A stretch of DNA of 64,000 bases from Virgifigura deserti (lineage in GTDB: Bacteria; Pseudomonadota; Alphaproteobacteria; Dongiales; Dongiaceae): contig QOZR01000001.1 in assembly GCA_003576685.1 (NCBI GenBank), positions 620,001-684,000 on the forward strand. Reading direction: 5' to 3'. Below, in pieces: positions 57,006-64,000 of the stretch. The notes below the pieces were generated by a model. The model was not told where the DNA came from. It saw nothing but the letters and a program-made list of their open reading frames with translations, and did no database searches. The translations under genes were made by a program, and so were the position numbers. Every line of letters starts with the position of its first letter. Position 1 is the stretch's first letter.

Positions 57006-58073
57006 TCAGGCCGCCGCCGGTACAAGCCCGCCTCCCATGACGAAGCGCGCGGGCTGCCGGGGAACATCGTAGACACTCCACTCCACCTTGTCAGCGGTGA
57101 CGCCGAAGATCGCGGTTGCAAGCGTGTTCTCGACATCGGGATCGGCAGGATCGGTGCGGTGAATCGGAAGCTCGGGATCGTCGGCGTCCCACAACACCCG
57201 CAAGGCGTCCGGCTCACCGGCGGCTTGGCGCATTTGGCCGATCAGCTTGTTGCCGCGTGCCTGCCGCTGCCCCGACGAACCGGTCACGATCTGCGAGACC
57301 CGGTCCATATCGGCATGAATGAGATGATTGGCGTGAACGCCGGGCGTCCTGATCCGGCGCACCGAAAGGCGAGTCGCGGTGAATTCGACGCTCAGCAGCC
57401 GATCATCGCCCGCCTGCGCCAGCGTGAGGTGGAAGGCGCCGGCCCGATCGGCAGATCGGAGAAGAGCGAGGGCGCCGTCGAGATCGCGCGCATCGAGCAC
57501 GGCCCGCGTCAGGATCATGCGCGGAACACCGGCGCCGCCATCGAGCGCCCGAACATTGTTGACGGTCTGGACGAGCCCGGCGGCGGTCACGGCAAATGCG
57601 TGTCCAGGCAGGGATCCCGGATAGACGAAAGCGGTGAAGGCGGTTCCAGCCTCCGATGCGATTCTCGCGAGGGCGCAGTGTCCGGCAAAGCCCGGATCGC
57701 CGTCCTCGTTGTGACCGATGAGATGTGAGGCTCCCGGCGGCGCTCCCGGAAACTGCACCGTGGTGCAGCCGTCCGGAGCCATTGATCGGATATCGCCCCG
57801 GCAGTTCCACAAGAAAACCTCGTCGAACGGCAGCCCAAGCCCGTCGGCAAGCCCATGCAGTTCGGCCCAGTAGCACGGGAACTGCGAACGCACGGCGGTG
57901 GCCATCCGGGGGATGCGCTCGTCGCCGGCGCGCGGCATCAGCTCGCGCCATGCCGGCGTGGCCGTCAGATGCTCATGGACCGCGCGCGCGCCGAACCGGC
58001 CGAGGGCATGGCCGATATCATAGGGTGCGCCCGATACCTCCAGAAACGGTAGCCGAACCGGGTCAGGCGACAT
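57006..58073 (-). CDS. C45-family N-terminal-nucleophile hydrolase (acyl-transferase-like)
   Basis: 355 residues, in the family of the penicillin acyltransferase-type (AAT) self-processing hydrolases. The putative nucleophile Cys103 follows a Gly in APDGCTTV; family members cleave there and expose the Cys. IGHNEDG nearby is also conserved. They hydrolyse or transfer acyl groups on amide bonds; the substrate here is unknown. The ATG at 58073 lies within the end of the ATPase gene (11-base overlap), so it is coupled to the transporter, suggesting that it acts on the imported compound. No signal peptide, so cytoplasmic. Confidence 0.9.
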   Translation of the reverse strand: MSPDPVRLPFLEVSGAPYDIGHALGRFGARAVHEHLTATPAWRELMPRAGDERIPRMATAVRSQFPCYWAELHGLADGLGLPFDEVFLWNCRGDIRSMAPDGCTTVQFPGAPPGASHLIGHNEDGDPGFAGHCALARIASEAGTAFTAFVYPGSLPGHAFAVTAAGLVQTVNNVRALDGGAGVPRMILTRAVLDARDLDGALALLRSADRAGAFHLTLAQAGDDRLLSVEFTATRLSVRRIRTPGVHANHLIHADMDRVSQIVTGSSGQRQARGNKLIGQMRQAAGEPDALRVLWDADDPELPIHRTDPADPDVENTLATAIFGVTADKVEWSVYDVPRQPARFVMGGGLVPAAA

Positions 58074-58791
58074 GTTGCAGGAACTCTTGGAGGCGGACAT
58101 TGTCAGGGCTGTCGAGCAGGTCGGACGGCGATCCGTCGACCGCGATCTTGCCATCCTCCATGAAGACGAGCCGCGTTCCTACCTTGCGTGCGAATGCTAT
58201 TTCGTGCGTGACGACGATCATCGTCATGCCCTCTTCCGCAAGCGCCTGCATGACGCGAAGGACTTCATGGCGCAATTCCGGATCGAGCGCGGAGGTCGGC
58301 TCGTCGAACAGCATCAGCTTCGGCTTCACGGCAAGCGCGCGGGCGATCGCGACGCGTTGCTGCTGTCCCCCCGAAAGTTCGCCGGGATAGTGGTCGACGC
58401 GATCGGCGAGACCGACCTTGGCAAGCATCTCGCGCGCTTGGCGGCGTGCTTCCCGTCGACTCAGTCCGCGAACCCTTTGCGGTCCGAAGGCGACATTCTG
58501 GAGCGCAGTCATCTGCGGAAAGAGATTGAACTGCTGGAAGACCATGCCGGCTTCCTGGCGAATCAGCCGCACTTTCGAACCGCCGGCGCGCACGCTGATG
58601 CCGTCGACGATGAGGTTGCCGCCATCGATGAGCTCGAGCGCGTTGATGCATCGGAGAAGTGTCGATTTTCCGGACCCCGAGGGACCGATGACGACAACGA
58701 CCTCTCCGGCCTCGATCGAAAGATCGATTTGGTCAAGCACCAGAAGAGCGCCGAACCGCTTGGTCACCTTCTTGAATTCGACGATGCTCAT
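58063..58791 (-). CDS. Polar amino acid ABC transporter ATPase
   Basis: 242 residues. Walker [10 protein letters not shown], signature LSGGQQQR, Walker [13 protein letters not shown] and the H-loop TH make it a complete ABC ATPase of the GlnQ/HisP type. It powers the permease encoded just upstream, with which it overlaps by four bases. No TOBE domain. The downstream C45 gene begins inside its 3' end. Confidence 0.95.
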   Translation of the reverse strand: MSIVEFKKVTKRFGALLVLDQIDLSIEAGEVVVVIGPSGSGKSTLLRCINALELIDGGNLIVDGISVRAGGSKVRLIRQEAGMVFQQFNLFPQMTALQNVAFGPQRVRGLSRREARRQAREMLAKVGLADRVDHYPGELSGGQQQRVAIARALAVKPKLMLFDEPTSALDPELRHEVLRVMQALAEEGMTMIVVTHEIAFARKVGTRLVFMEDGKIAVDGSPSDLLDSPDNVRLQEFLQHVA

Positions 58792-59444
58792 AGGATGCGC
58801 ATCCGCTTTTCGGTGACGCGCAGAATGAGAGTGAGCGTTCCCGTCATGACCAGATAGAGGATCGCGACCGCGGACCATATCTCGACCGCCCGGAAGTTCG
58901 CCGCCATGATTTCCTGTCCCTGGCGCGTCAACTCGCCGACGCCGATGACGATGAACAGCGATGTGTCCTTCAGGCTGACGATGAACTGATTGCCGAGCGG
59001 CGGGATCATGCGTCGGAAGGCGACCGGACCGATGATGTAGACGAGGACTTTCCACACCGGCAGGCCGAGCGCGAGGCCCGCCTCACGCAACCCCTTGTGG
59101 ACGGACAGGAAGGCGCCGCGCACGATTTCGGCAATATAGGCGCCCGCGTTCACGACGATTGCGATGATTGCCGCCGTCAGCGGATCGACGCGGATGTCGG
59201 CCAGTGTGGGAAGGGCGAAGTAGATGAACATCACCTGCACGACGATCGGCGTGCCGCGGATCAGTTCAATGTAGGTGAAGGCCAGCCCGTTGACCGCGGC
59301 ATTGCCATAGGCGCGCATCAGGCCGGAGACAAACCCGACGACGAGACCGCCGGTGAGGCCTGCAAGCGCGATCAGGATGGTCAGCCGCGCACCCTTGAGG
59401 AGAGCCGGCAATGCGTCCACCACGACGGTCCATTCGAATTCCAT
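58788..59444 (-). CDS. Polar amino acid ABC transporter permease
   Basis: 218 residues with five or six transmembrane helices and the EAA-like loop [20 protein letters not shown], typical of the HisM/GlnP class. It starts at the ATG at 59444, which gives the usual short N-terminus; the longer frame upstream has no support. It overlaps the ATPase gene by four bases and lies 121 bases after the binding protein gene. It probably forms a homodimer, as no second permease is present. Confidence 0.95.
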   Translation of the reverse strand: MEFEWTVVVDALPALLKGARLTILIALAGLTGGLVVGFVSGLMRAYGNAAVNGLAFTYIELIRGTPIVVQVMFIYFALPTLADIRVDPLTAAIIAIVVNAGAYIAEIVRGAFLSVHKGLREAGLALGLPVWKVLVYIIGPVAFRRMIPPLGNQFIVSLKDTSLFIVIGVGELTRQGQEIMAANFRAVEIWSAVAILYLVMTGTLTLILRVTEKRMRIL

Positions 59445-59565
59445 AACCCTATCCAATCCGGCCAATCCGGAACCGCGGACCAAGCCCAGGGCAGCGATCC
59501 ACCGACTCAGGGAGAAAGCGCGCGTCCGAGTTGAACCCCGGAGCGCGCGCAATCAACGAAAGGCG

Positions 59566-60312
59566 TCAGCTCTGCGGCTCGGTGCCGAACCACTTCTTGT
59601 AGATCGCCGCATAGCGGCCGTCGGCCTTGATGGCCTTCAGCGCTTCATTGACCTTGGCGACGAGGTCGCTGCCTTTCGGAAACGCGATGCCGTACTCGTG
59701 CGCCATCATCTGCTTGCCGACGGCCTTGACCCTCCCGTCCCCGGCATTGGCTATGTAATAGAGCACGTTCGGCGTGTCGTGCATGGCAGCGTCGACGCGG
59801 CCGGTCTGCAGTTCGAGATAGGCGTTGTCGATGTTCGGAAACTGCCGGAGTTCGGTCTCCTTGAAATTCTCCTTTGCGTAATCGGTCGCCGAAGTGCCGG
59901 TCTTGACGGCCAGCGTCTTGCCGGCGAGATCTTCCGCGCTCTTGATCGCGCTGTCGGCGGGAACCATCAGCAGGAAGCCGCTGTCGTAGTAGCCGTCGGA
60001 GAAGTCGATGACCTTCTTGCGCTCGTCCTTGATGGTTATGCCGGCGAGCGCCACGTCGACCTGCTTGGTCTGGAGCGCCGGGATTATGCCGTTGAAGTCC
60101 ATCGGCTGAAGCTCGTAATCGAGGCCGAGATCCTTCGCGATCTCGTCCCAGAGATCGATATCGAAGCCGACATATTTGTCGCCATCCTTGAACTCGAACG
60201 GCACGAAGGCCGTATCGGTGGCGACAACCAACTCTTCCGCGCTTGCGGATTGGCCGAAGAGAAGGGTCGCGGCCAATGCGGTCGCGACCAGGTTTCCAAT
60301 GGCGAGTTTCAT
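59566..60312 (-). CDS. Polar amino acid ABC transporter substrate-binding protein
   Basis: 248 residues. A signal peptide (1-25, ending SASA) precedes a periplasmic binding-protein fold of the amino acid class: [30 protein letters not shown], then the conserved DVALAGITI and [12 protein letters not shown]. The binding Asp/Arg pattern suggests a polar or charged amino acid, possibly basic, but which one cannot be read from sequence. AGGGAG precedes the ATG. It is the first gene of the operon; a candidate operator lies 62-108 bases upstream. Confidence 0.95.
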   Translation of the reverse strand: MKLAIGNLVATALAATLLFGQSASAEELVVATDTAFVPFEFKDGDKYVGFDIDLWDEIAKDLGLDYELQPMDFNGIIPALQTKQVDVALAGITIKDERKKVIDFSDGYYDSGFLLMVPADSAIKSAEDLAGKTLAVKTGTSATDYAKENFKETELRQFPNIDNAYLELQTGRVDAAMHDTPNVLYYIANAGDGRVKAVGKQMMAHEYGIAFPKGSDLVAKVNEALKAIKADGRYAAIYKKWFGTEPQS

Positions 60313-60373
60313 GACCGGCTCCCTGTGATTCTGACGAATTGAGGCAGGTACCGTACCATCGATGGCGGTCTTA

Positions 60374-60420
60374 CGCAAATATTCGATGCAATCTGACCGT
60401 ATATGCACTTTTTATTTGCG
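60374..60420. promoter_or_regulatory. Spaced inverted repeat, candidate operator
   Basis: CGCAAATA (60374-60381) and its exact complement TATTTGCG (60413-60420) are separated by 31 bases, each preceded or followed by TTA/TAA. It lies between the divergent binding-protein gene (start 60312) and arginase-family gene (start 60580), where a shared regulator would bind. The RpiR protein of the operon is the natural candidate. Confidence 0.55.
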
Positions 60421-60579
60421 CTAACCGTTGGCGCAGTTCGAACGGATGAACCTGCTCTCGGTGAAAGAACGCGATGTGCTGGGGCGTCTTCTCGACAAGC
60501 TGCTTTACGCTTGACCGCGAGCATTGTAACCACACCTGTCGTCTGTGCGATCTCGCCTCCTGCCCAAAGGAGAGATGTC

Positions 60580-61464
60580 ATGACGGCACCCCGCTTTGCC
60601 ATCGTCGAGGCCCCATCGATCCTCGGTCTGCGCCCGACCGGGGTCGAGTTCCTGCCTGAGGCGCTTCTCGAGGCGGGCCTCGCCGAGAAGCTGAACGCCC
60701 GCCATGCCGGACGCGTCACCCCACCGCCGCACGACGCCTTGCGGGATCGGGAAACGATGATGCTGAACCCGGCCGGCATCCGTGACTACTCGATCGAACT
60801 CGCCGATGCCGTGGGCAGCGTGCTGGACCGCGGCGAGTTCCCGATCGTGCTCGGCGGCGACTGCTCGATTTTGCTTGGAAACCTCCTCGCGCTGAGGCGG
60901 CGCGGGCGTTACGGGCTTCTATTCATGGACGGACACGCGGACTTCTATCAGCCCGAGGCCGAGCCGACGGGAGAAGGCGCCTCGATGGATCTGGCGCTTG
61001 CGACCGGGCGCGGTCCGGATATCGTCACCGACCTGGAGGGCCGCCGGCCCCTCATGCGCGATGAGGACGCGGTGCTGTTCGGCCAGCGCGATGCGGAGAT
61101 GGCGGAGCAGTATGGCAGCCAGCCAGTACCGGAGCGGCTCCGGACCATCGACCTTGTCGAGATCCGGCGCGTTGGTGCCGGAGCGGCCGCAACGGGTGCC
61201 GTGGCTCACCTGACGCGCGACGAGCTGGCCGGGTTCTGGCTCCACCTCGATGCCGACGTTCTCGACGACGCGATCATGCCGGCGGTCGACTACCGCATGC
61301 CGGATGGACTCGCCTGGGACGAGCTTACGACGGTGCTGCGCACAGCCGTCGCGAGCGGCCGCGCTATCGGTATCGAGGTCACCATCTTCAATCCGCGCCT
61401 CGATCGAAGCGGCCAAATTGCCGAAGCGCTCACGCGGACGCTCGCGGACGGTTTGGCGTCGTAA
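60580..61464 (+). CDS. Arginase/agmatinase-family protein with variant metal ligand
   Basis: 294 residues of the ureohydrolase fold. Motifs: GGDCS (92-96), DGHADF (Asp117, His119, Asp121) and LDADVLDD (Asp224, Asp226). In standard arginases the first motif is GGDHS, whose His binds manganese; here Cys95 takes that place, as in some uncharacterised members, so the metal site or substrate may differ. AAAGGAGAG lies before the ATG. It is divergent from the amino acid transporter and probably works on an imported guanidino or amide compound. Confidence 0.88.
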   Translation: MTAPRFAIVEAPSILGLRPTGVEFLPEALLEAGLAEKLNARHAGRVTPPPHDALRDRETMMLNPAGIRDYSIELADAVGSVLDRGEFPIVLGGDCSILLGNLLALRRRGRYGLLFMDGHADFYQPEAEPTGEGASMDLALATGRGPDIVTDLEGRRPLMRDEDAVLFGQRDAEMAEQYGSQPVPERLRTIDLVEIRRVGAGAAATGAVAHLTRDELAGFWLHLDADVLDDAIMPAVDYRMPDGLAWDELTTVLRTAVASGRAIGIEVTIFNPRLDRSGQIAEALTRTLADGLAS

Positions 61465-61509
61465 GGTCGATCTGCCGAATTATCGCAACCTCTTGCGGTT
61501 CGCGCCGCC

Positions 61510-62118
61510 TCACCTTTCCTCGCCAAGCTGCGCGACCGCGCGCAACGGCTGCTGGAACAGGTAGAACTCCGAGACCGGTGAGGTGTCGCTTACGACGATG
61601 CTGAAGCTCGCCTTTTCCCCCGCTTCCACGGCGCCGTCCCAGAACGAGACGGAGTCATAAGGCTCATCCACCTCGGCATTCCGCGAGAAAGCGCTCGACA
61701 GGAAGGGTCGGCCGATCATGGTCGCCTGACCGAAGGACAGCCCATCGCCATAGGGACTGTGAGAGTCCAGAACTTCGCGAAGCTCCAGCTCATATTCGTA
61801 CCAGGGCCGGCCGGTGCGGTTGATCGCCACCTTGGTCATGGCGAAACCGACCATATGCTGCGAACCGATCCGGTTGCCGAACCGCGGCGCGAGGCCGCGG
61901 ATGACGAGAACGATCTCCCCCGGCCCCGTCACCTCCTCAATGACGACGAAGGGGTCGTCGAGCAGGCCGCGCCCCGTCACTCCGAGCAGCGTGAAGCCCC
62001 CCAGCTCGTCGCTGAAGGTCACCCCCTCGACGGTGAAGGTCTTCGCGGCCGCTGGGACAACCAAGCTTTGGGCAAGAAGGAGGAGCGCTCCCGCTGCGAT
62101 CCGGTCACCGGCCCGCAT
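61510..62118 (-). CDS. Secreted protein of unknown function
   Basis: 202 residues from the ATG at 62118 with GGAG nine bases upstream; a GTG at 62133 in frame is less likely. A clear signal peptide (about 1-25, ending PAAA) leads to a mature domain that is mostly predicted beta structure and has no Cys, with conserved-looking phrases such as LVIRGLAPRFG and WYEYELEL. I recognise no family. It begins 18 bases after the valS stop on the same strand and may be co-transcribed with it. Confidence 0.72.
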   Translation of the reverse strand: MRAGDRIAAGALLLLAQSLVVPAAAKTFTVEGVTFSDELGGFTLLGVTGRGLLDDPFVVIEEVTGPGEIVLVIRGLAPRFGNRIGSQHMVGFAMTKVAINRTGRPWYEYELELREVLDSHSPYGDGLSFGQATMIGRPFLSSAFSRNAEVDEPYDSVSFWDGAVEAGEKASFSIVVSDTSPVSEFYLFQQPLRAVAQLGEER

Positions 62119-62136
62119 CGGTCGCCGCTCCACCGG

Positions 62137-64000
62137 CTACATCGCCGCCAGCCGGTCGAGCGCGCCTTTCAGCTTGTTCCGCACCTGAACCGCCTCGGCG
62201 AGCCGCTCGCGCTGGTCATCGACAACCTCCGGCGGGGCCTTGGCGAGGAACTGCTCGTTGGCAAGTTTCTTCTCGATCTTGGCCGTGTCCGCCGCCAGCT
62301 TCGCGATCTCCTTATTGAGTCGCGCCTTTTCCTGCTCGACATCGACGAACTCCGCCAGCGGCAGGATCACCGTCGCCTCGTCGACCACGATCTGAACCGC
62401 GCCTTTTGGCGGCTCGTCCGCCGTAACCGCGATGGACGACAGCCGCGCCAGCCGCAGAATCAGCTCGCGATGCCTATCGAGACGCGCGCGCATGGTGTTG
62501 TCGGCGCCGCGCAACTGCATCGGAATCTGCGCTGCGGGGGGAACGTTCATCTCGGAGCGCACGGCACGGACCTCGGTGATCAGACGGATCACCCAGTCCA
62601 TCTCGGCCGCTGCCGCCTCGTCCACCAGCTCCGGCGGATAGACCGGCCATTCGTCGGTGATCAGCATCCTGTCTGCGGCCGCCGCGCCGCCCGTCTGACG
62701 CCACAGTTCCTCCGTCAGGAACGGCATGAAGGGGTGCAAAAGGTGAAGCAACTGCCCCAAGGCCCACGCCGTGGCGGCCCCGGTCTCCTGCTTCGCCGCC
62801 GCATTCTCGCCAGTCAGAATCGGCTTCGCGAACTCAAGGTGCCAATCGCAGAACTCGTGCCAGATGAAGTGGTACAGGGCGTTGGCCGCGTCGTTGAAGC
62901 GATAGGCCGCCAGCGCCACCTCGACCCGGCGGGCCGTCTCTACGACACGACCGACAATCCAGCGGTTCACCGCTTGGCTGCAGGCCTTCGGGTCAAAGGC
63001 GGGGTCCGGCTGGCAGCCGTTCATCTGGCAGAACCGCGCCGCGTTCCACAGCTTCGTCGCGAAGTTCCGGTATCCCTCGACCCGCCCTTCGGAGAGCTTG
63101 ACGTCGCGGCCTTGGGCGGCGAGCGCGGTCAGGGTGAAGCGCAGCGCGTCGGCGCCGTATTTCTCGATGAGGTCGACGGGGTCGATGATATTGCCCTTCG
63201 ACTTCGACATCTTCTGGCCGAACTCGTCGCGCACCAAGGCGTGGATGTAGACGGTGCGGAACGGCACGTCCCCCATGAAATGCAGGCCCAGCATCATCAT
63301 CCGGGCAACCCAGAAGAAGATGATGTCGAAGGCGGTAACGAGCACGTCCCCTGGGTAGTAGCGGTCCAGTTCCGGGGTTCGCTGCGGCCAGCCGAGCGTG
63401 GAAAACGGCCAGAGCCCGGAGGAGAACCAAGTGTCCAGGACATCGGCGTCGCGCCGCAGCGGCACGCTCTTGCCGTAATGCTTGGCCGCGGCGGCCTCGA
63501 CCGCCTCCTCGGTCATCTCGACGAATACCTCACCGTCCGGCCCGTACCAGGCCGGAATCTGGTGCCCCCACCAGATCTGCCGCGAAATGCACCAGGGCTG
63601 GATATTCCGCATCCACTCGAAGTAGGTCGCCTCCCACTGCTGCGGCACAAATTTCGTGCGCCCCTCTTCGACCGCGGCGATGGCAGGCTTGGCCAGCGTC
63701 GCCGCATCGACGTACCACTGGTCGGTCAACCAGGGCTCGATGACGACGCCGGAGCGATCCCCGTAAGGAAGCATCAGGGTGTGATCGTCGATCCGCTCGA
63801 CGAGCCCTTCGGCCTGCAGGTCGGCAACGATCCGCTCGCGGGCCTCGTACCGCTCGAGCCCCCGATAGGCCGCCGGCACGTTCTCGTTGAGGCAGGCATT
63901 CTCGTCGAAGATGTTCACGCGCTCGAGGTCATGCCGGCGGCCGACCTCGAAATCGTTGAAATCATGCGCCGGCGTGATCTTGACCGCGCCGCTGCCGGTT
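62137..64000 (-). CDS. valS: Valine-tRNA ligase (3' part; 5' end outside window)
   Basis: About 620 codons of the C-terminal two-thirds are present; the frame continues past base 64000. The KMSKSKGN catalytic motif, the WCISRQIWWGHQIPAWYG block and the C-terminal coiled-coil arm (LNKEIAKLAADTAKIEKKL) identify it as ValRS of class I. The N-terminal HIGH motif lies outside. It charges tRNA-Val and edits mischarged threonine. Confidence 0.97.
   Translation of the reverse strand, partial: TGSGAVKITPAHDFNDFEVGRRHDLERVNIFDENACLNENVPAAYRGLERYEARERIVADLQAEGLVERIDDHTLMLPYGDRSGVVIEPWLTDQWYVDAATLAKPAIAAVEEGRTKFVPQQWEATYFEWMRNIQPWCISRQIWWGHQIPAWYGPDGEVFVEMTEEAVEAAAAKHYGKSVPLRRDADVLDTWFSSGLWPFSTLGWPQRTPELDRYYPGDVLVTAFDIIFFWVARMMMLGLHFMGDVPFRTVYIHALVRDEFGQKMSKSKGNIIDPVDLIEKYGADALRFTLTALAAQGRDVKLSEGRVEGYRNFATKLWNAARFCQMNGCQPDPAFDPKACSQAVNRWIVGRVVETARRVEVALAAYRFNDAANALYHFIWHEFCDWHLEFAKPILTGENAAAKQETGAATAWALGQLLHLLHPFMPFLTEELWRQTGGAAAADRMLITDEWPVYPPELVDEAAAAEMDWVIRLITEVRAVRSEMNVPPAAQIPMQLRGADNTMRARLDRHRELILRLARLSSIAVTADEPPKGAVQIVVDEATVILPLAEFVDVEQEKARLNKEIAKLAADTAKIEKKLANEQFLAKAPPEVVDDQRERLAEAVQVRNKLKGALDRLAAM

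Overview
The window reads as a chromosome segment of a high-GC alphaproteobacterium, most like a Rhodospirillales-type lineage. The evidence is gene content and order: yajC-secD-secF followed by an Mth938-domain gene, surE-pcm-nlpD behind serS, tatABC near scpAB, dgt-argS-SPOR-nagZ, trmFO in place of TrmA, ErpA-type Fe-S insertion, and a GyrA with Ala where E. coli has Ser83. The species cannot be named from the sequence alone.

Region 1 (1-15 kb) is accessory. It starts with a receiver-only response regulator and a rhomboid protease. Next comes a two-gene unit of a cupredoxin-like lipoprotein and a lipoprotein PQQ alcohol dehydrogenase that carries the Asp-Tyr-Asp signature of lanthanide enzymes. 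A three-gene minus-strand set (3851-6553) encodes a nucleotidyltransferase-fold protein, a fused PqqD/HPr-kinase-like protein and a 76-residue peptide with a Tat-like leader and a Gly/Pro-rich tail; it looks like a peptide-modification system without the usual cyclase genes. From 6.7 to 11.1 kb there are several very small genes, a SleB-type cell wall hydrolase and a Crp/Fnr regulator. Three of the genes have an exact GGAAC-N16-CGTT promoter just upstream, the consensus of the alphaproteobacterial general-stress sigma factor EcfG. Two HisKA_2/HWE-type histidine kinases follow, divergently arranged around two perfect palindromes. The larger one runs past its normal end into a convergent tRNA-Lys gene.

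Region 2 (15-54.6 kb) is mostly housekeeping: coaD-gyrA, an orphan Tat-exported solute-binding protein, ssb, uvrA, a GST, trmFO, an NDUFAF6-like gene, a PuuD-like membrane protein, the NDUFAF3-like Mth938 gene, secF-secD-yajC, a DUF815-like ATPase, nlpD-pcm-surE-serS, tatC-tatB-tatA, an orphan ABC ATPase, scpB-scpA, an M50 protease, nagZ, a SPOR protein, argS, dgt, erpA, xth, a type II NADH dehydrogenase, an MlrC-type M81 peptidase, ilvD and a DUF2189 membrane protein. Many minus-strand genes overlap by 1-8 bases, which points to long operons. Two interspersed palindromic elements and three clear hairpin terminators lie between genes.

Region 3 (54.8-61.5 kb) is a probable uptake and catabolism cluster: a polar amino-acid-type ABC transporter (binding protein, permease, ATPase), a C45 N-terminal-nucleophile hydrolase and an RpiR regulator in one operon. 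It is flanked by a divergent arginase-family protein and a convergent cysteine-desulfurase-like PLP enzyme. A spaced inverted repeat in the divergent promoter region is a candidate operator. The window ends with a secreted protein of unknown function and the 3' part of valS, whose 5' end lies outside.
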